Origin: Alphaproteobacteria bacterium
GTDB taxonomy: Bacteria > Pseudomonadota > Alphaproteobacteria > Micropepsales > Micropepsaceae
Length of the DNA stretch: 64,000 nucleotides
Assembly: GCA_009693985.1 (NCBI GenBank)
Contig: SHWE01000002.1
Span: 1 to 64,000, forward strand
Direction: 5' to 3'
Below the pieces are notes generated by a model. That model saw nothing but the letters and a program-made list of their open reading frames with translations. It did no database searches and had not been told where the DNA came from. Of this stretch, positions 8,161 through 16,282 are shown piece after piece. Every line of letters starts with the position of its first letter. The stretch's first letter is position 1. The translations under genes and the position numbers were made by a program.

Positions 8161-8897
8161 GCGTCATTCCTCTGTATACGGATGGACTGTCCGAAGCCCC
8201 CAAGGCTCGCTTGGCGTCTTTGCGCGAACGCAGCGCAGGGCTAGATGCCGAAGGGCTTTTGACCTTCGCATTGAAGGAAGCGTTTCCAGGCCGTATCGCC
8301 GTCGTTTCGTCCTTTGCCGCGGAATCCGTGGTTCTGCTGCATCTCGTGGCGGCTATCGATCCAGAGACGCCGGTTCTCTTCCTCAACACCGGTAAGCTGT
8401 TCGGCGAGACCTTGCGTTATCGCGACCGCTTGCAGGACGTGCTTGGCCTTACCGATGTGCGCGCGATAGGGCCTCACCCGCTCGACCGGGAACGGCGCGA
8501 TGTCGAAGGCGCGCTGTGGAGCCGCGATCCCGATGCGTGCTGCCATTTCCGCAAAACCGTGCCGCTGGCGCGGGCGCTGTCCGGTTTCGATGCCCTCATC
8601 ACCGGGCGCAAGCGGTTCCAGACCGCGACCCGGGCCGCGATGGAAAAGGTCGAGCCGGTCGATGGGCGCATCCGCTTCAATCCGCTGATCGACTGGTCGC
8701 TCGACGATCTCGCGCGCTATATCGACGCGAAGGGCCTGCCCAAGCACCCGCTGGTGAATGACGGCTATCCCTCCATCGGCTGCATGCCCTGCACGCGGCG
8801 CGTGGCCGCGGGCGAGGATTATCGCTCGGGCCGCTGGGCCAGCCTCGAAAAGGACGAATGCGGCATGCATATCGGCGTCGATGGCGAGGGAATCTGA
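8157..8897 (+). CDS. cysH: Assimilatory adenylyl-sulfate (APS/PAPS) reductase
   Basis: 246 residues. The enzyme reduces activated sulfate to sulfite. Family landmarks are SSFAAESVVLLHL (PP-loop region), the cysteine pair in DACCHFRK, GCMPCTR and the C-terminal ECGMH with the catalytic Cys. The two paired-Cys motifs ligate a [4Fe-4S] cluster and point to the APS-reducing subgroup. TTG 8157 overlaps the stop of the broken siroheme gene, so the two were one operon. The sulfite reductase and DUF934 genes usually present beside it are not in this window. Confidence 0.93.
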   Translation: MSVIPLYTDGLSEAPKARLASLRERSAGLDAEGLLTFALKEAFPGRIAVVSSFAAESVVLLHLVAAIDPETPVLFLNTGKLFGETLRYRDRLQDVLGLTDVRAIGPHPLDRERRDVEGALWSRDPDACCHFRKTVPLARALSGFDALITGRKRFQTATRAAMEKVEPVDGRIRFNPLIDWSLDDLARYIDAKGLPKHPLVNDGYPSIGCMPCTRRVAAGEDYRSGRWASLEKDECGMHIGVDGEGI

Positions 8898-8965
8898 GCC
8901 AAATCCGGCTCCCTTCACAAGGCCGTCCCGGCCTGTTACATCGCCCCCCTTACCTCAGTTTCCGT

Positions 8966-9049
8966 GCGGTCGTGGCGGAACGGTAGACGCGCTAGCTTGA
9001 GGTGCTAGTAGGGCAACCTGTGGAAGTTCGAGTCTTCTCGACCGCACCA
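8966..9049 (+). tRNA. tRNA-Leu (anticodon GAG)
   Basis: An 84-nt cloverleaf including an encoded CCA. The acceptor stem GCGGTCG (8966-8972) pairs with CGACCGC (9039-9045), followed by discriminator A and CCA at 9047-9049. The anticodon stem CTAGC/GCTAG encloses loop TTGAGGT with anticodon GAG at 8999-9001. A long variable arm and the T arm with GTTCGAG fit a class II leucine tRNA. No integrase or attachment-site duplication is seen next to it. Confidence 0.96.
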
Positions 9050-9142
9050 TTTCCTTTGTTCGCTTGATGTTGAAGTGCCCGCGGACTTGATCGGGCCCTT
9101 GCCTCGGCCGATCATGGGGCCGCCGCAATAGGAGATTTCTCG

Positions 9143-10093
9143 ATGAGGAAGATGATCGCCGCTTCGGTTCTGGCCTTGCTCCCGATCGGAGCACTCGCGG
9201 CCGATGCACCCCCGGAATGGGCCTATCCCGCGATGCCGCAGGGCTATGTGCCGCCGGCCGAGCCCGAGGTCGCGCAGCGCGTCACTGGCAGCCAGAAGAC
9301 CTACACGCCCAAGGAAATCGGCAATCAGTTCGCCCCGCCGGACTGGTTCCCCAACCAGCACCCGGCGCAACCTGCCATCGTCGCGCGCGGCAAGGCGCCC
9401 GAGGTCAATGCCTGCTCGCAATGCCATTTGTCGAGCGGCTCGGGCCATCCGGAATCGGCGAACATCGCAGGGCTTCCCGCCGCCTACATTTTCGAGCAGT
9501 TGCAGGAATTCAAGAACGGCAACCGCACCAGCATGCTGCCGGGACGCTCGAACAACATGGTCCGCTTCGCCAAGAACATGACGGACGAAGAGATGAAACA
9601 GGCGGCCGATTATTTCTCCGCCATCAAGCCGATCGTCTGGAACAAAGTGATCGAGACCGACACGGTCGGGAAGTCCTTTGTCGGCGAAGGCAATATGCGC
9701 TTCATCTCGGCCGGCAACGACAAGGAGCCGATCGGCAAGCGCATCATCGAAGTGCCGGAAGACGAGCACGGCGCCAAGAAGCGCGATCCGCATTCGCCCT
9801 TCGTCGCCTATGTGCCGCGCGGTTCGATCGAGGCGGGCTCGACGTTGGCCAAGACCGGCGGCAACGGCAAGACGATCCAATGCGGCGTCTGCCACGGCCC
9901 CGATTTCAAGGGCCTCGGCAATGTGCCGCCCCTCGCTGGACGCTCGCCGATCTATCTGTACCGGCAGCTCAACGACATCCAGCACGGCACCCGCAAAGGC
10001 AATGCCATCGCGCTGATGCAGCCTGTGGTGCAGAAGCTGACCTCGGACGACATGATCGCGCTCGCTGCCTATATGGGCTCGCTGACGCCGTAA
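9143..10093 (+). CDS. Periplasmic dihaem cytochrome c
   Basis: 316 residues with an N-terminal signal peptide (MRKMIAASVLALLPIGALAA) and two haem-binding motifs, CSQCH (91-95) and CGVCH (247-251). Each is followed by a class I/c4-like fold ending in an AAYM/AADYF-type helix (QAADYFS, ALAAYMGS). The two haem domains are separated by an insert of some 80 residues (about 165-240) without a recognised fold. It is a periplasmic electron carrier with unknown partners; no oxidase or dehydrogenase gene is adjacent. A strong terminator follows. Confidence 0.88.
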   Translation: MRKMIAASVLALLPIGALAADAPPEWAYPAMPQGYVPPAEPEVAQRVTGSQKTYTPKEIGNQFAPPDWFPNQHPAQPAIVARGKAPEVNACSQCHLSSGSGHPESANIAGLPAAYIFEQLQEFKNGNRTSMLPGRSNNMVRFAKNMTDEEMKQAADYFSAIKPIVWNKVIETDTVGKSFVGEGNMRFISAGNDKEPIGKRIIEVPEDEHGAKKRDPHSPFVAYVPRGSIEAGSTLAKTGGNGKTIQCGVCHGPDFKGLGNVPPLAGRSPIYLYRQLNDIQHGTRKGNAIALMQPVVQKLTSDDMIALAAYMGSLTP

Positions 10094-10105
10094 GCGTTAC
10101 GATAG

Positions 10106-10150
10106 CGGCCGCCGGTCTTCCGTTGATGGAAGCGGCGGCCGTTTTCTTTT
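10106..10150 (+). terminator. Rho-independent terminator after cytochrome c gene
   Basis: Stem CGGCCGCC...CTTCC (10106-10121) pairs with GGAAG...GGCGGCCG (10128-10141) around loop GTTGAT, followed by TTTTCTTTT at 10142-10150. It starts 12 bp after the stop codon. Confidence 0.85.
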
Positions 10151-10166
10151 CAGGATTTGAAATCCG

Positions 10167-10595
10167 GTGGCACTGAACCTCATCAAGCTTTGCGTCGGCG
10201 TGGAGACCGTCCAGGAATTGGCCGACTGGCAGAAGAAGCGCAGCGCCCAGCGCAAGAAGAGCGGCGGTCCCGGCGACATCATGCACATCACCCGCATGAC
10301 GCCGAAACGCGAAGAGGAACTGCTGAAAGGCGGCTCGATCTATTGGGTGGTCAAGGGCCAGATCGCGGTGCGCCAGCGCCTGCTGGAATTGTGGCCCGTC
10401 ATCCGCGCGGGCATTCCCCATTGCGCGCTTGTGCTTGATCCCAAACTCGTAGCGACCGAGCGGCGCGCGCACCGCGCATTCCAGGGCTGGCGCTATTTCG
10501 ATTCCAAGGACGCACCGCGCGATCTGAAAGCGCGCGACAAGGCGGCATTGCCCGAACATTTGCGGGCGGAACTCACGCAATTGGGGCTGCTATGA
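10167..10595 (+). CDS. DUF1489 family protein
   Basis: 142 residues matching the alphaproteobacterial DUF1489 family, function unknown. The N-terminal LIKLCVGVETVQELADWQ and the central GSIYWVVKGQIAVRQRLL are the family hallmarks. It appears cytosolic, without signal peptide or membrane segment. GTG 10167 is preceded by AGGA at rather long spacing. The last four bases overlap the ATG of the MetE-like gene, so the two are translationally coupled. Confidence 0.88.
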   Translation: MALNLIKLCVGVETVQELADWQKKRSAQRKKSGGPGDIMHITRMTPKREEELLKGGSIYWVVKGQIAVRQRLLELWPVIRAGIPHCALVLDPKLVATERRAHRAFQGWRYFDSKDAPRDLKARDKAALPEHLRAELTQLGLL

Positions 10596-11695
10596 GTATG
10601 CGGACGACGCCGCCGTTCCGGTCCGATGAGGTCGGGAGCCTGCTGAGGCCCGCGGCTTTGAAAGAGGCGCGGGCGAAATATGCCAGAGGCGAGATCGGCG
10701 CGGGCGCGCTCAAAGAGGTCGAGGATCGCGAGATCGCCGCCGTCATCAAACAACAGGAAGCGATAGGGCTGAAAGCCGTCACAGACGGCGAATTCCGCCG
10801 CGCCTGGTGGCATTTCGATTTTTACGGCGCGCTCAGCGGCGTCGAATTGCGCGAAGTGGATTCGGGCATCCAGTTCCAGGGCGTGCAGACCAAGGCGCAG
10901 GCGCCGCACATCGTCGGACAACTCGGATTTCCAGGTACGCATCCGATGGTCGAGCATTTTCGCTTTCTGAAAGCCCACGCGAACGCGACGGCGAAGATGA
11001 CCATTCCCTCGCCGAGCGTGCTTTATTTCCGCGTCGCCTCGGTGGACAAAAAACTTTATCCCGACCGCGAGGCATTGTTCGCGGGTCTCGCCGAAACCTA
11101 CCGCCAGGCGATTCGGGCGTTTTACGATGCGGGCTGCCGCTATCTGCAATTCGACGATACGGCCTGGGCCTATCTTTGCTCGAAGGACGAGATGGATAAG
11201 GCGAAGCAGCGTGGCACCGATGTGAACGGTCTGGCGCAAGCCTATGCGCGCACGATCAATGAAGCGCTTGCCGCGAAACCGGACGACATGACGATCACGA
11301 CGCATATTTGCCGTGGCAATTTCCGCTCGACCTGGATCACGTCGGGCGGTTACGAGCCGGTGGCCGAGGTGCTGTTCGGCGCCACCAATTACGACGGCTA
11401 TTTCCTCGAATATGACAGCGACCGCGCTGGCGGCTTCGAACCCTTACGTTTCGTGCCGAAGGGCAAGAAGCAGATCGTGCTCGGCCTCATCACGACGAAG
11501 ACGGGTGCGCTGGAAAAGAAGGACGACATAAAGCGCCGCATCGCGGAAGCGGAGAAATATGTCGCTCTCGATCAGCAGTGCCTGTCGCCGCAATGCGGCT
11601 TCGCCAGCACCGAGGAAGGCAATATCCTTGGCCATGACGAGCAATGGGCGAAGCTGCGCCTCGCGGTGGAAATCGCCCGTGACGTGTGGGCTTGA
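10592..11695 (+). CDS. Cobalamin-independent methionine synthase-like protein (MetE C-terminal domain type), copy 1
   Basis: 367 residues corresponding to only the C-terminal, catalytic barrel of MetE, like the YxjG/YxjH group. Putative zinc ligands are visible: His and Cys in TTHICRGN, Glu in YFLEYDSD and Cys in LSPQCGFAS. The N-terminal half of true MetE is absent, so the methyl donor and substrate may differ from classical methionine synthesis. The N-terminus [19 protein letters not shown] is typical of this group. A paralogue with the same motifs lies at 43341-44456. The start ATG overlaps the DUF1489 stop. Confidence 0.85.
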   Translation: MSMRTTPPFRSDEVGSLLRPAALKEARAKYARGEIGAGALKEVEDREIAAVIKQQEAIGLKAVTDGEFRRAWWHFDFYGALSGVELREVDSGIQFQGVQTKAQAPHIVGQLGFPGTHPMVEHFRFLKAHANATAKMTIPSPSVLYFRVASVDKKLYPDREALFAGLAETYRQAIRAFYDAGCRYLQFDDTAWAYLCSKDEMDKAKQRGTDVNGLAQAYARTINEALAAKPDDMTITTHICRGNFRSTWITSGGYEPVAEVLFGATNYDGYFLEYDSDRAGGFEPLRFVPKGKKQIVLGLITTKTGALEKKDDIKRRIAEAEKYVALDQQCLSPQCGFASTEEGNILGHDEQWAKLRLAVEIARDVWA

Positions 11696-11705
11696 ATCCG
11701 CGCTC

Positions 11706-11735
11706 CGCGATGCTGACATCTGCATCGCGTTCTTT
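11706..11735 (+). terminator. Rho-independent terminator after MetE-like copy 1
   Basis: Perfect stem CGCGATGC (11706-11713) and GCATCGCG (11722-11729) with loop TGACATCT, followed by TTCTTT. It lies 10 bp after the stop codon. Confidence 0.65.
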
Positions 11736-11888
11736 GACAAGTGAGCAAGTGAGCTTCGCGCGCGTTTGTGGTGCCGCAAAGCTGCGCGTTATTGCGTTTA
11801 ATGTTCTTAATCGCACCGTAATTCGCACTTTATTTTGCTGACTTATCCCCGCTTCTGCCTGCGGAATTCCTCAAAACGCGGCTGCTTT

Positions 11889-11944
11889 ATCCCCGCAAAA
11901 AGGGGGAGGGGGTGTTTAAAAAATGAGCGCAGCGTTGCGCTCCT
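11889..11944. repeat. Dispersed palindromic repeat, copy 2
   Basis: Second copy of the repeat seen at 807-851: a GGGGGAGGGGGTG block, then ATGAGCGCAGCGTTGCGCTCCT (11923-11944), a hairpin of GAGCGCA with TGCGCTC. It abuts the panC stop codon at 11944. The rest of 11736-11888 holds no supported gene. Confidence 0.6.
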
Positions 11945-12804
11945 TACACCGCCATATTGTCGATGAGGCGCGTGGCGCCGACACGCGCCGCCGCCAGCAC
12001 GCGCGAGGGGCGCGCCACATTGCGCAACAGCGCCAGCGTCTCGGCATCGCGCAGCGCGACATAATCGACCCGGTCGAATCCCGCTTCCAATAATGCGGCG
12101 GCGCCTTCCGCTTCGGCTTGGGGAATCGAGACGCCGGCCTTGGCACGCTCCGCCACGCGCGCGAGCACGCGGTTGAGATGGCCCGCCACTTTGCGCTGCT
12201 CCGGCGTCAGATACGCGTTGCGCGAGGACAGCGCCACACCGTCCGCTTCGCGCACCGTGGGCACGCCAACGACTTCCAGCGGCAAATCGAGATCGCGCAC
12301 CATTTGCTTCACCACCAGCAATTGCTGGTAATCCTTTTCGCCGAACATCACGAAATCCGGCGCGCAGTGGATGAGCAGCTTGGCGACCACTGTGGCGACG
12401 CCGGAAAAGAAATGCGGCCTTACATCGCTTTCCAGCCCGACGCCCGGCCCCTCGACGGTCAGCTTTGTAGAGAATCCATCGGGATAGATCGCCTTCGTCT
12501 CCGGCGCATAGATAAGGTCGGTGCCGCCGGCCGCTTCGAGCTTGGCACGATCGCCCGCCAGATCGCGCGGGTAACGGGCGAAATCCTCGTGCGGCGCGAA
12601 CTGGGCCGGATTGACGAAATTGCTGACCACCACACGGTCGGCTCGCTCCTTCGCGGCGCGGACCAGCGCCAGATGGCCCTCATGCAGCGCGCCCATGGTG
12701 GGGACGAGGGCCACGCGCGCCCCTTTGTTCCGCCAAAGCCGCACGCGCAGACGCAACTCGACCGCGTTGCTCGCCGTTTCTATCCGTGCCGGAGGGTTCG
12801 ACAT
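11944..12804 (-). CDS. panC: Pantothenate synthetase
   Basis: 286 residues, the usual size. PanC joins pantoate and beta-alanine with ATP to give pantothenate, the coenzyme A precursor. Signature motifs: PTMGALHEGHLALVR with the HxGH nucleotide-binding element (about 36-50), VVSNFVNPAQFAP, the GEKDYQQL segment and LSSRNAYL. It is divergent from the putA remnant and mipZ; panB is not in this window. The 3' end abuts a palindromic repeat. Confidence 0.96.
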   Translation of the reverse strand: MSNPPARIETASNAVELRLRVRLWRNKGARVALVPTMGALHEGHLALVRAAKERADRVVVSNFVNPAQFAPHEDFARYPRDLAGDRAKLEAAGGTDLIYAPETKAIYPDGFSTKLTVEGPGVGLESDVRPHFFSGVATVVAKLLIHCAPDFVMFGEKDYQQLLVVKQMVRDLDLPLEVVGVPTVREADGVALSSRNAYLTPEQRKVAGHLNRVLARVAERAKAGVSIPQAEAEGAAALLEAGFDRVDYVALRDAETLALLRNVARPSRVLAAARVGATRLIDNMAV

Positions 12805-12870
12805 TGATCCAGATTAACGTGGCGCCGTGTCCTTGCGCTATCCTTGACCCGCGTCTGCAGGCCGTTTTGC

Positions 12871-13014
12871 ATGGATAAATTGCGCAAAGACATCTCGGAT
12901 GCGTATCTGGCCGGCGAGGACACCATCCTAGCCGGGCTGATCGCCAAAGCGCGCCTGTCGCCGGCCGAAACCAAGGCGACCGAGATACTGGCCCGCGACC
13001 TCGTGACCCGGATG
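12871..13014 (+). pseudogene. Remnant of the 5' end of putA (proline catabolism)
   Basis: From ATG 12871 the frame reads MDKLRKDISDAYLAGEDT followed by LIAKARLSPAE and ARDLVTRM, which resembles the first 48 residues of alphaproteobacterial PutA proteins. The similarity then ends: the GGLDAFLHEYxLSSxEG segment expected next is absent, and the frame runs out of phase into mipZ. I read this as what is left of putA after a large deletion that brought it next to mipZ. The assignment rests on recognition of a short N-terminal stretch. The alternative is a short unrelated leader peptide. Confidence 0.45.
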
Positions 13015-13076
13015 TGCAGCGGGCGTGATGCGCTTCGTTTAAGATGCGGCCTGGGTGCGTTGATTCGGGGTAGGTC

Positions 13077-13985
13077 ATGGCGCCGGTTGCGGAGTCGCAG
13101 AAATCTGTTCCCTCTTTTGCCGATGGCGGCGGCTCGGGCGACGCCCATATCGTCGTCTTCGGCAATGAGAAGGGCGGTACCGGCAAGACCACGACGGCGA
13201 TGCATATCGCGATTGCGCTGGCGCGGGCTGGAAGCACTGTCGCCGCCATCGATCTTGACGGACGTCAGCGGACCTTAGCGCGCTATATCGAGAACCGCGC
13301 CGAATTCGCCGCGCGCAAAGGCCACCCGCTTCCGGTGCCGGATGTTCAAGTGGTCGAGCGCGCCAAGCCCGGCGCCGATGCGGTGGCCGACGAACAGCAG
13401 CGCTTCGGCGAAGCGCTGGCCCGCGCTAGAACAAATTCCGATTTCGTGATCATCGACACACCCGGCAACGACACCAATCTGTCGCGCCTCGGTCATGCCG
13501 CTGCCGACACGCTGGTCACGCCGCTTAACGATTCGTTCCTCGATTTCGACCTGCTCGCCAAATTCGATCACGACAGTCTGGAGATCAAAGCGCCGAGCCT
13601 CTATGCCGAATTCGTTTGGGAATGCCGCAAGCGCCGGCTGATGGCGAGCCGCGGCAACCGCGCCCGCAGCAGCATCGATTGGGTGGTGATGCGCAACCGC
13701 GTCTCCTCCATCGAGGCGCGCAACAAAAGGCGCGTGGCGACGGCGGTGGAAGCACTCTCCGCGCGGCTGGGCTGCCGGGTGGCGCCCGGCTTCTCGGAAC
13801 GCGTGATTTTCCGCGAGCTGTTCCCTATGGGGCTCACCATGCTGGATTTGCCCGTGACGGGCCTCGCCATGCCGCTGACGCTGTCACATATCGCGGCGCG
13901 CCAGGAGGTTCGCGAGCTTCTGGCCAATTTGCGCCTTCCCGGCTTGGAAAAACCGGCAAATGAACGGATTGCGGCGAGCCGCTAG
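13077..13985 (+). CDS. mipZ: Division plane positioning ATPase MipZ
   Basis: 302 residues. MipZ is a ParA-like ATPase that forms a gradient from the poles with ParB and blocks FtsZ assembly away from midcell. Motifs: deviant Walker A GNEKGGTGKTTTAMH (about 29-43), DLDGRQRTLARYIENR (60-75), IDTPGNDTNLSRL and WVVMRNR. The long C-terminal half with LFPMGLTMLDL separates MipZ from ParA. ATG 13077 has the weak upstream GGGTAGG. A GATTC (GANTC) site lies just upstream, possibly relevant to cell-cycle methylation. A J-domain gene follows after 18 bp. Confidence 0.92.
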   Translation: MAPVAESQKSVPSFADGGGSGDAHIVVFGNEKGGTGKTTTAMHIAIALARAGSTVAAIDLDGRQRTLARYIENRAEFAARKGHPLPVPDVQVVERAKPGADAVADEQQRFGEALARARTNSDFVIIDTPGNDTNLSRLGHAAADTLVTPLNDSFLDFDLLAKFDHDSLEIKAPSLYAEFVWECRKRRLMASRGNRARSSIDWVVMRNRVSSIEARNKRRVATAVEALSARLGCRVAPGFSERVIFRELFPMGLTMLDLPVTGLAMPLTLSHIAARQEVRELLANLRLPGLEKPANERIAASR

Positions 13986-14003
13986 CTCAGGCGACAATAG
14001 GTT

Positions 14004-14471
14004 ATGGCCCCTTTAGTCGCCGGCCTCGCTCTGCTCGTTCTGCTGGTGTTCATCGGCCGCGGTTATATCCGCGCGACTCCGAAAAATTTGGCCAAGAGAT
14101 TTCGCTTCGCCGGCGGAGTGGCGCTCGGCCTTGCGACCCTCGCATTGCTCGTCGCCGGACGGCTCGCATTTGCGATGCTGACGGCGGGCGGTGCGTGGTT
14201 CCTGCTGCTCGGCAGCGTGCCGCCTTGGATGAGCATTCCCGGTATCGGCACGGGGCAGGGACGGGGGCCGGGAACAAGCGGCCCACCGCGCACCACTTCG
14301 ATGTCGCGCGCCGAAGCGCTGAAGGTTCTTGGTCTCGAAGCCGGCGCGAGCGAAGCCGACATTCGCGCGGCGCACCGGCGATTGATTCAGCAGACGCATC
14401 CCGACAAGGGCGGGACGTCCTATCTCGCCGCCAAGATCAACGAAGCCAAGGATATCTTGCTGAAGGGCTAG
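14004..14471 (+). CDS. Membrane-anchored J-domain protein (DnaJ-like)
   Basis: 155 residues. Two hydrophobic segments (about 4-17 and 37-70) anchor a cytosolic C-terminal J domain (about 100-155) containing ALKVLGLEAGASEADIRAAHRRL and the HPD motif in QTHPDKGG, which stimulates Hsp70 ATPase. The layout resembles Tim14/DjlA-type J proteins, without zinc fingers or a C-terminal substrate domain. It follows mipZ on the same strand. The stop overlaps the convergent dacA stop by four bases. Confidence 0.88.
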   Translation: MAPLVAGLALLVLLVFIGRGYIRATPKNLAKRFRFAGGVALGLATLALLVAGRLAFAMLTAGGAWFLLLGSVPPWMSIPGIGTGQGRGPGTSGPPRTTSMSRAEALKVLGLEAGASEADIRAAHRRLIQQTHPDKGGTSYLAAKINEAKDILLKG

Positions 14472-15994
14472 CTCGTCTTCGAGGCGAAGCAGCTCTGGCC
14501 TTGCGCGGTCATGCGCTTGCAGACTTCGCGCGCCTGATCTTCGGCATAGCCGCCGAACCGCGCGCGATACAGCGTCTTGCCATCGACTGCGGCGAACGGT
14601 GTGACCACATGCTTGCCGCTGCCGACCACATTTTTAGCCCGCTTGGCGTAGGTCGTGAGCTGCGCTTCGGCGAGCGCCTGTGTCGCGAAGGCGCCGATCT
14701 GCACCGCCCAGGTGCTTATCGAAGCGATGGGCGGCTTGGGCAACGCGAAGGGCAGCTTTGCCATGACGAGAGACGGTTTCGCCGGCGCGAGGGACGGCTT
14801 TCGCACCGACAGCGGCACCGCCATCGAGGTGCCGGCGACGTCGCCTTGCTCGATCTGCGCGACCGCCGTGCTCGCGCGCAATTGCGGCGTGAGCGAGGCA
14901 ACCAGCATCGGCTTGGGCGCGGGGATGGGAATGACGGGATCGGCGGCCGGTTTGGCAACGCTCGCAACCAAGACAGGCGCGGGAACCGGCGTCGGCGCAG
15001 GCGCATCGAGCATCGCCGTCAGAACATTCGTCGCCCGCAAATGGCCGGAGTTCACCACATCGGCCGACGGACCCTTGCCGCCATACCAGGGCGCATTCGC
15101 CTCGGCGAGCAGCGTCGGATTCATCTTCGCATAGTCGAACGCGGCGGCGAGGATGCGCGTCATCTCGATATCGCGGCTCGACTCGCTGGCTCCGCCCAAC
15201 ACGACGCCGATGACATGCTTGTTGTAGCGCACGACCGAGCTGACCAGATTAAAACCGGAAGCTCTGGTGTAGCCGGTCTTGATTCCGTCGGTGCCTTCGA
15301 AGGTCTCGAGCAGATTGTCGTGGCTGTTGTAGACGCGGCCGTTGAAGGAGAAGGACGGCGTCGAGAAATAATGGAAGTAGCGCGGGAAATCATAGGCGAG
15401 GGAACGGCCCAACGTCGCCATGTCGCGCGCGGTCGTCTGCTGCCGCGGATCGGGAAGCCCGGACGCGTTATGGAAATTGGTGCGCATCATGCCGAGCTCG
15501 CGCGCTTTCTCGGTCATGACGGAGGCGAAGAAAGCTTCGTTGCCGCCGCCGAGCGCTTCGGCCACCACGACGGCGACGTCGTTGGCCGACAGAACCGTGA
15601 TCGCCTTGATCGCGGTTTCGACCGAGATAGTTTCGCCGGGTGCGAGGCCGAGCTTGGTCGGCGATTGCGCGGCGGCGCGCAGCGACGTGTTCAACGGCGT
15701 ATCGAGCGAGAGCCGGCCCTTCTCGAGTGACTCGAACAGCAAATACAGCGTCATCATCTTGGTCAGCGACGCGGGATAGCGCGTCGCGTCCGGATTGCGC
15801 TCGTAGAGAATCTGTCCGCTGGCGCCATCCATCACGAGAGCGGCGTCTTTCTCCGGCGCGGGTGTAAGCCGCACGACATGGGATGGGCCGCGAATGGCGC
15901 GCGCGGAGGCGGAGGTGACAGCTGTGGCGGCAAGGGCGCACGCGAGCAGGCCGATGGCGGCGAGCCTTGAGGCGGTGCTCCTCGATTCGTGCAT
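14468..15994 (-). CDS. dacA: D-alanyl-D-alanine carboxypeptidase with SPOR domain (DacA-type)
   Basis: 508 residues. It is a periplasmic penicillin-binding protein that trims the terminal D-Ala of peptidoglycan stem peptides. There is a signal peptide ending near SASA (about 28-31). The catalytic triad motifs are S76-LT-K79 (SLTKM), S136-A-N138 and K239-T240-G241. A Pro/Ala-rich linker follows, and the last 80 residues (from about TWAVQIGAF) form a SPOR domain, which binds denuded glycans at the septum. It is divergent from the phasin gene, with a dyad in the shared upstream region. Confidence 0.93.
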   Translation of the reverse strand: MHESRSTASRLAAIGLLACALAATAVTSASARAIRGPSHVVRLTPAPEKDAALVMDGASGQILYERNPDATRYPASLTKMMTLYLLFESLEKGRLSLDTPLNTSLRAAAQSPTKLGLAPGETISVETAIKAITVLSANDVAVVVAEALGGGNEAFFASVMTEKARELGMMRTNFHNASGLPDPRQQTTARDMATLGRSLAYDFPRYFHYFSTPSFSFNGRVYNSHDNLLETFEGTDGIKTGYTRASGFNLVSSVVRYNKHVIGVVLGGASESSRDIEMTRILAAAFDYAKMNPTLLAEANAPWYGGKGPSADVVNSGHLRATNVLTAMLDAPAPTPVPAPVLVASVAKPAADPVIPIPAPKPMLVASLTPQLRASTAVAQIEQGDVAGTSMAVPLSVRKPSLAPAKPSLVMAKLPFALPKPPIASISTWAVQIGAFATQALAEAQLTTYAKRAKNVVGSGKHVVTPFAAVDGKTLYRARFGGYAEDQAREVCKRMTAQGQSCFASKTS

Positions 15995-16090
15995 GAACTC
16001 CCGCTCCGAACGAAACTGACGGCCCTTGCGAAAATGAGACCAAATTATGGCCTGTCTCGCAAGGGATTGTCGTAAAAAGGCTAAATCATG

Positions 16091-16110
16091 GTTAATTACG
16101 CTTGATTAAC
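16091..16110. promoter_or_regulatory. Dyad GTTAAT-N8-ATTAAC between dacA and phasin
   Basis: A perfect 6-bp inverted repeat in an AT-rich stretch of the 288-bp divergent region 15995-16282, which has no gene. The TTAA half-sites recall CtrA boxes, but their spacing is 10 rather than 7, so this is only a candidate operator. It lies 97 bp upstream of the dacA start and 173 bp upstream of the phasin start. Confidence 0.35.
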
Positions 16111-16282
16111 AAAGCCGGTTGATTCGGCCCAGAGTATGGGGGCTTACGCTTTGAATCCAAAGGGAAATTTTATCAAATCGGGTTCATTTATTGTGCGGCG
16201 CAACATTTTGCCTTGACCGAACGGCGTATAGCCAGCATATATGCGATGTTGCACTGCACCATAATACCAAGCGAGGCACCAG

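Noticed and set aside
8966-9049. tRNA-Leu as an integration site for a mobile element
   Set aside because: No integrase gene and no repeated 3' tRNA fragment downstream were seen.
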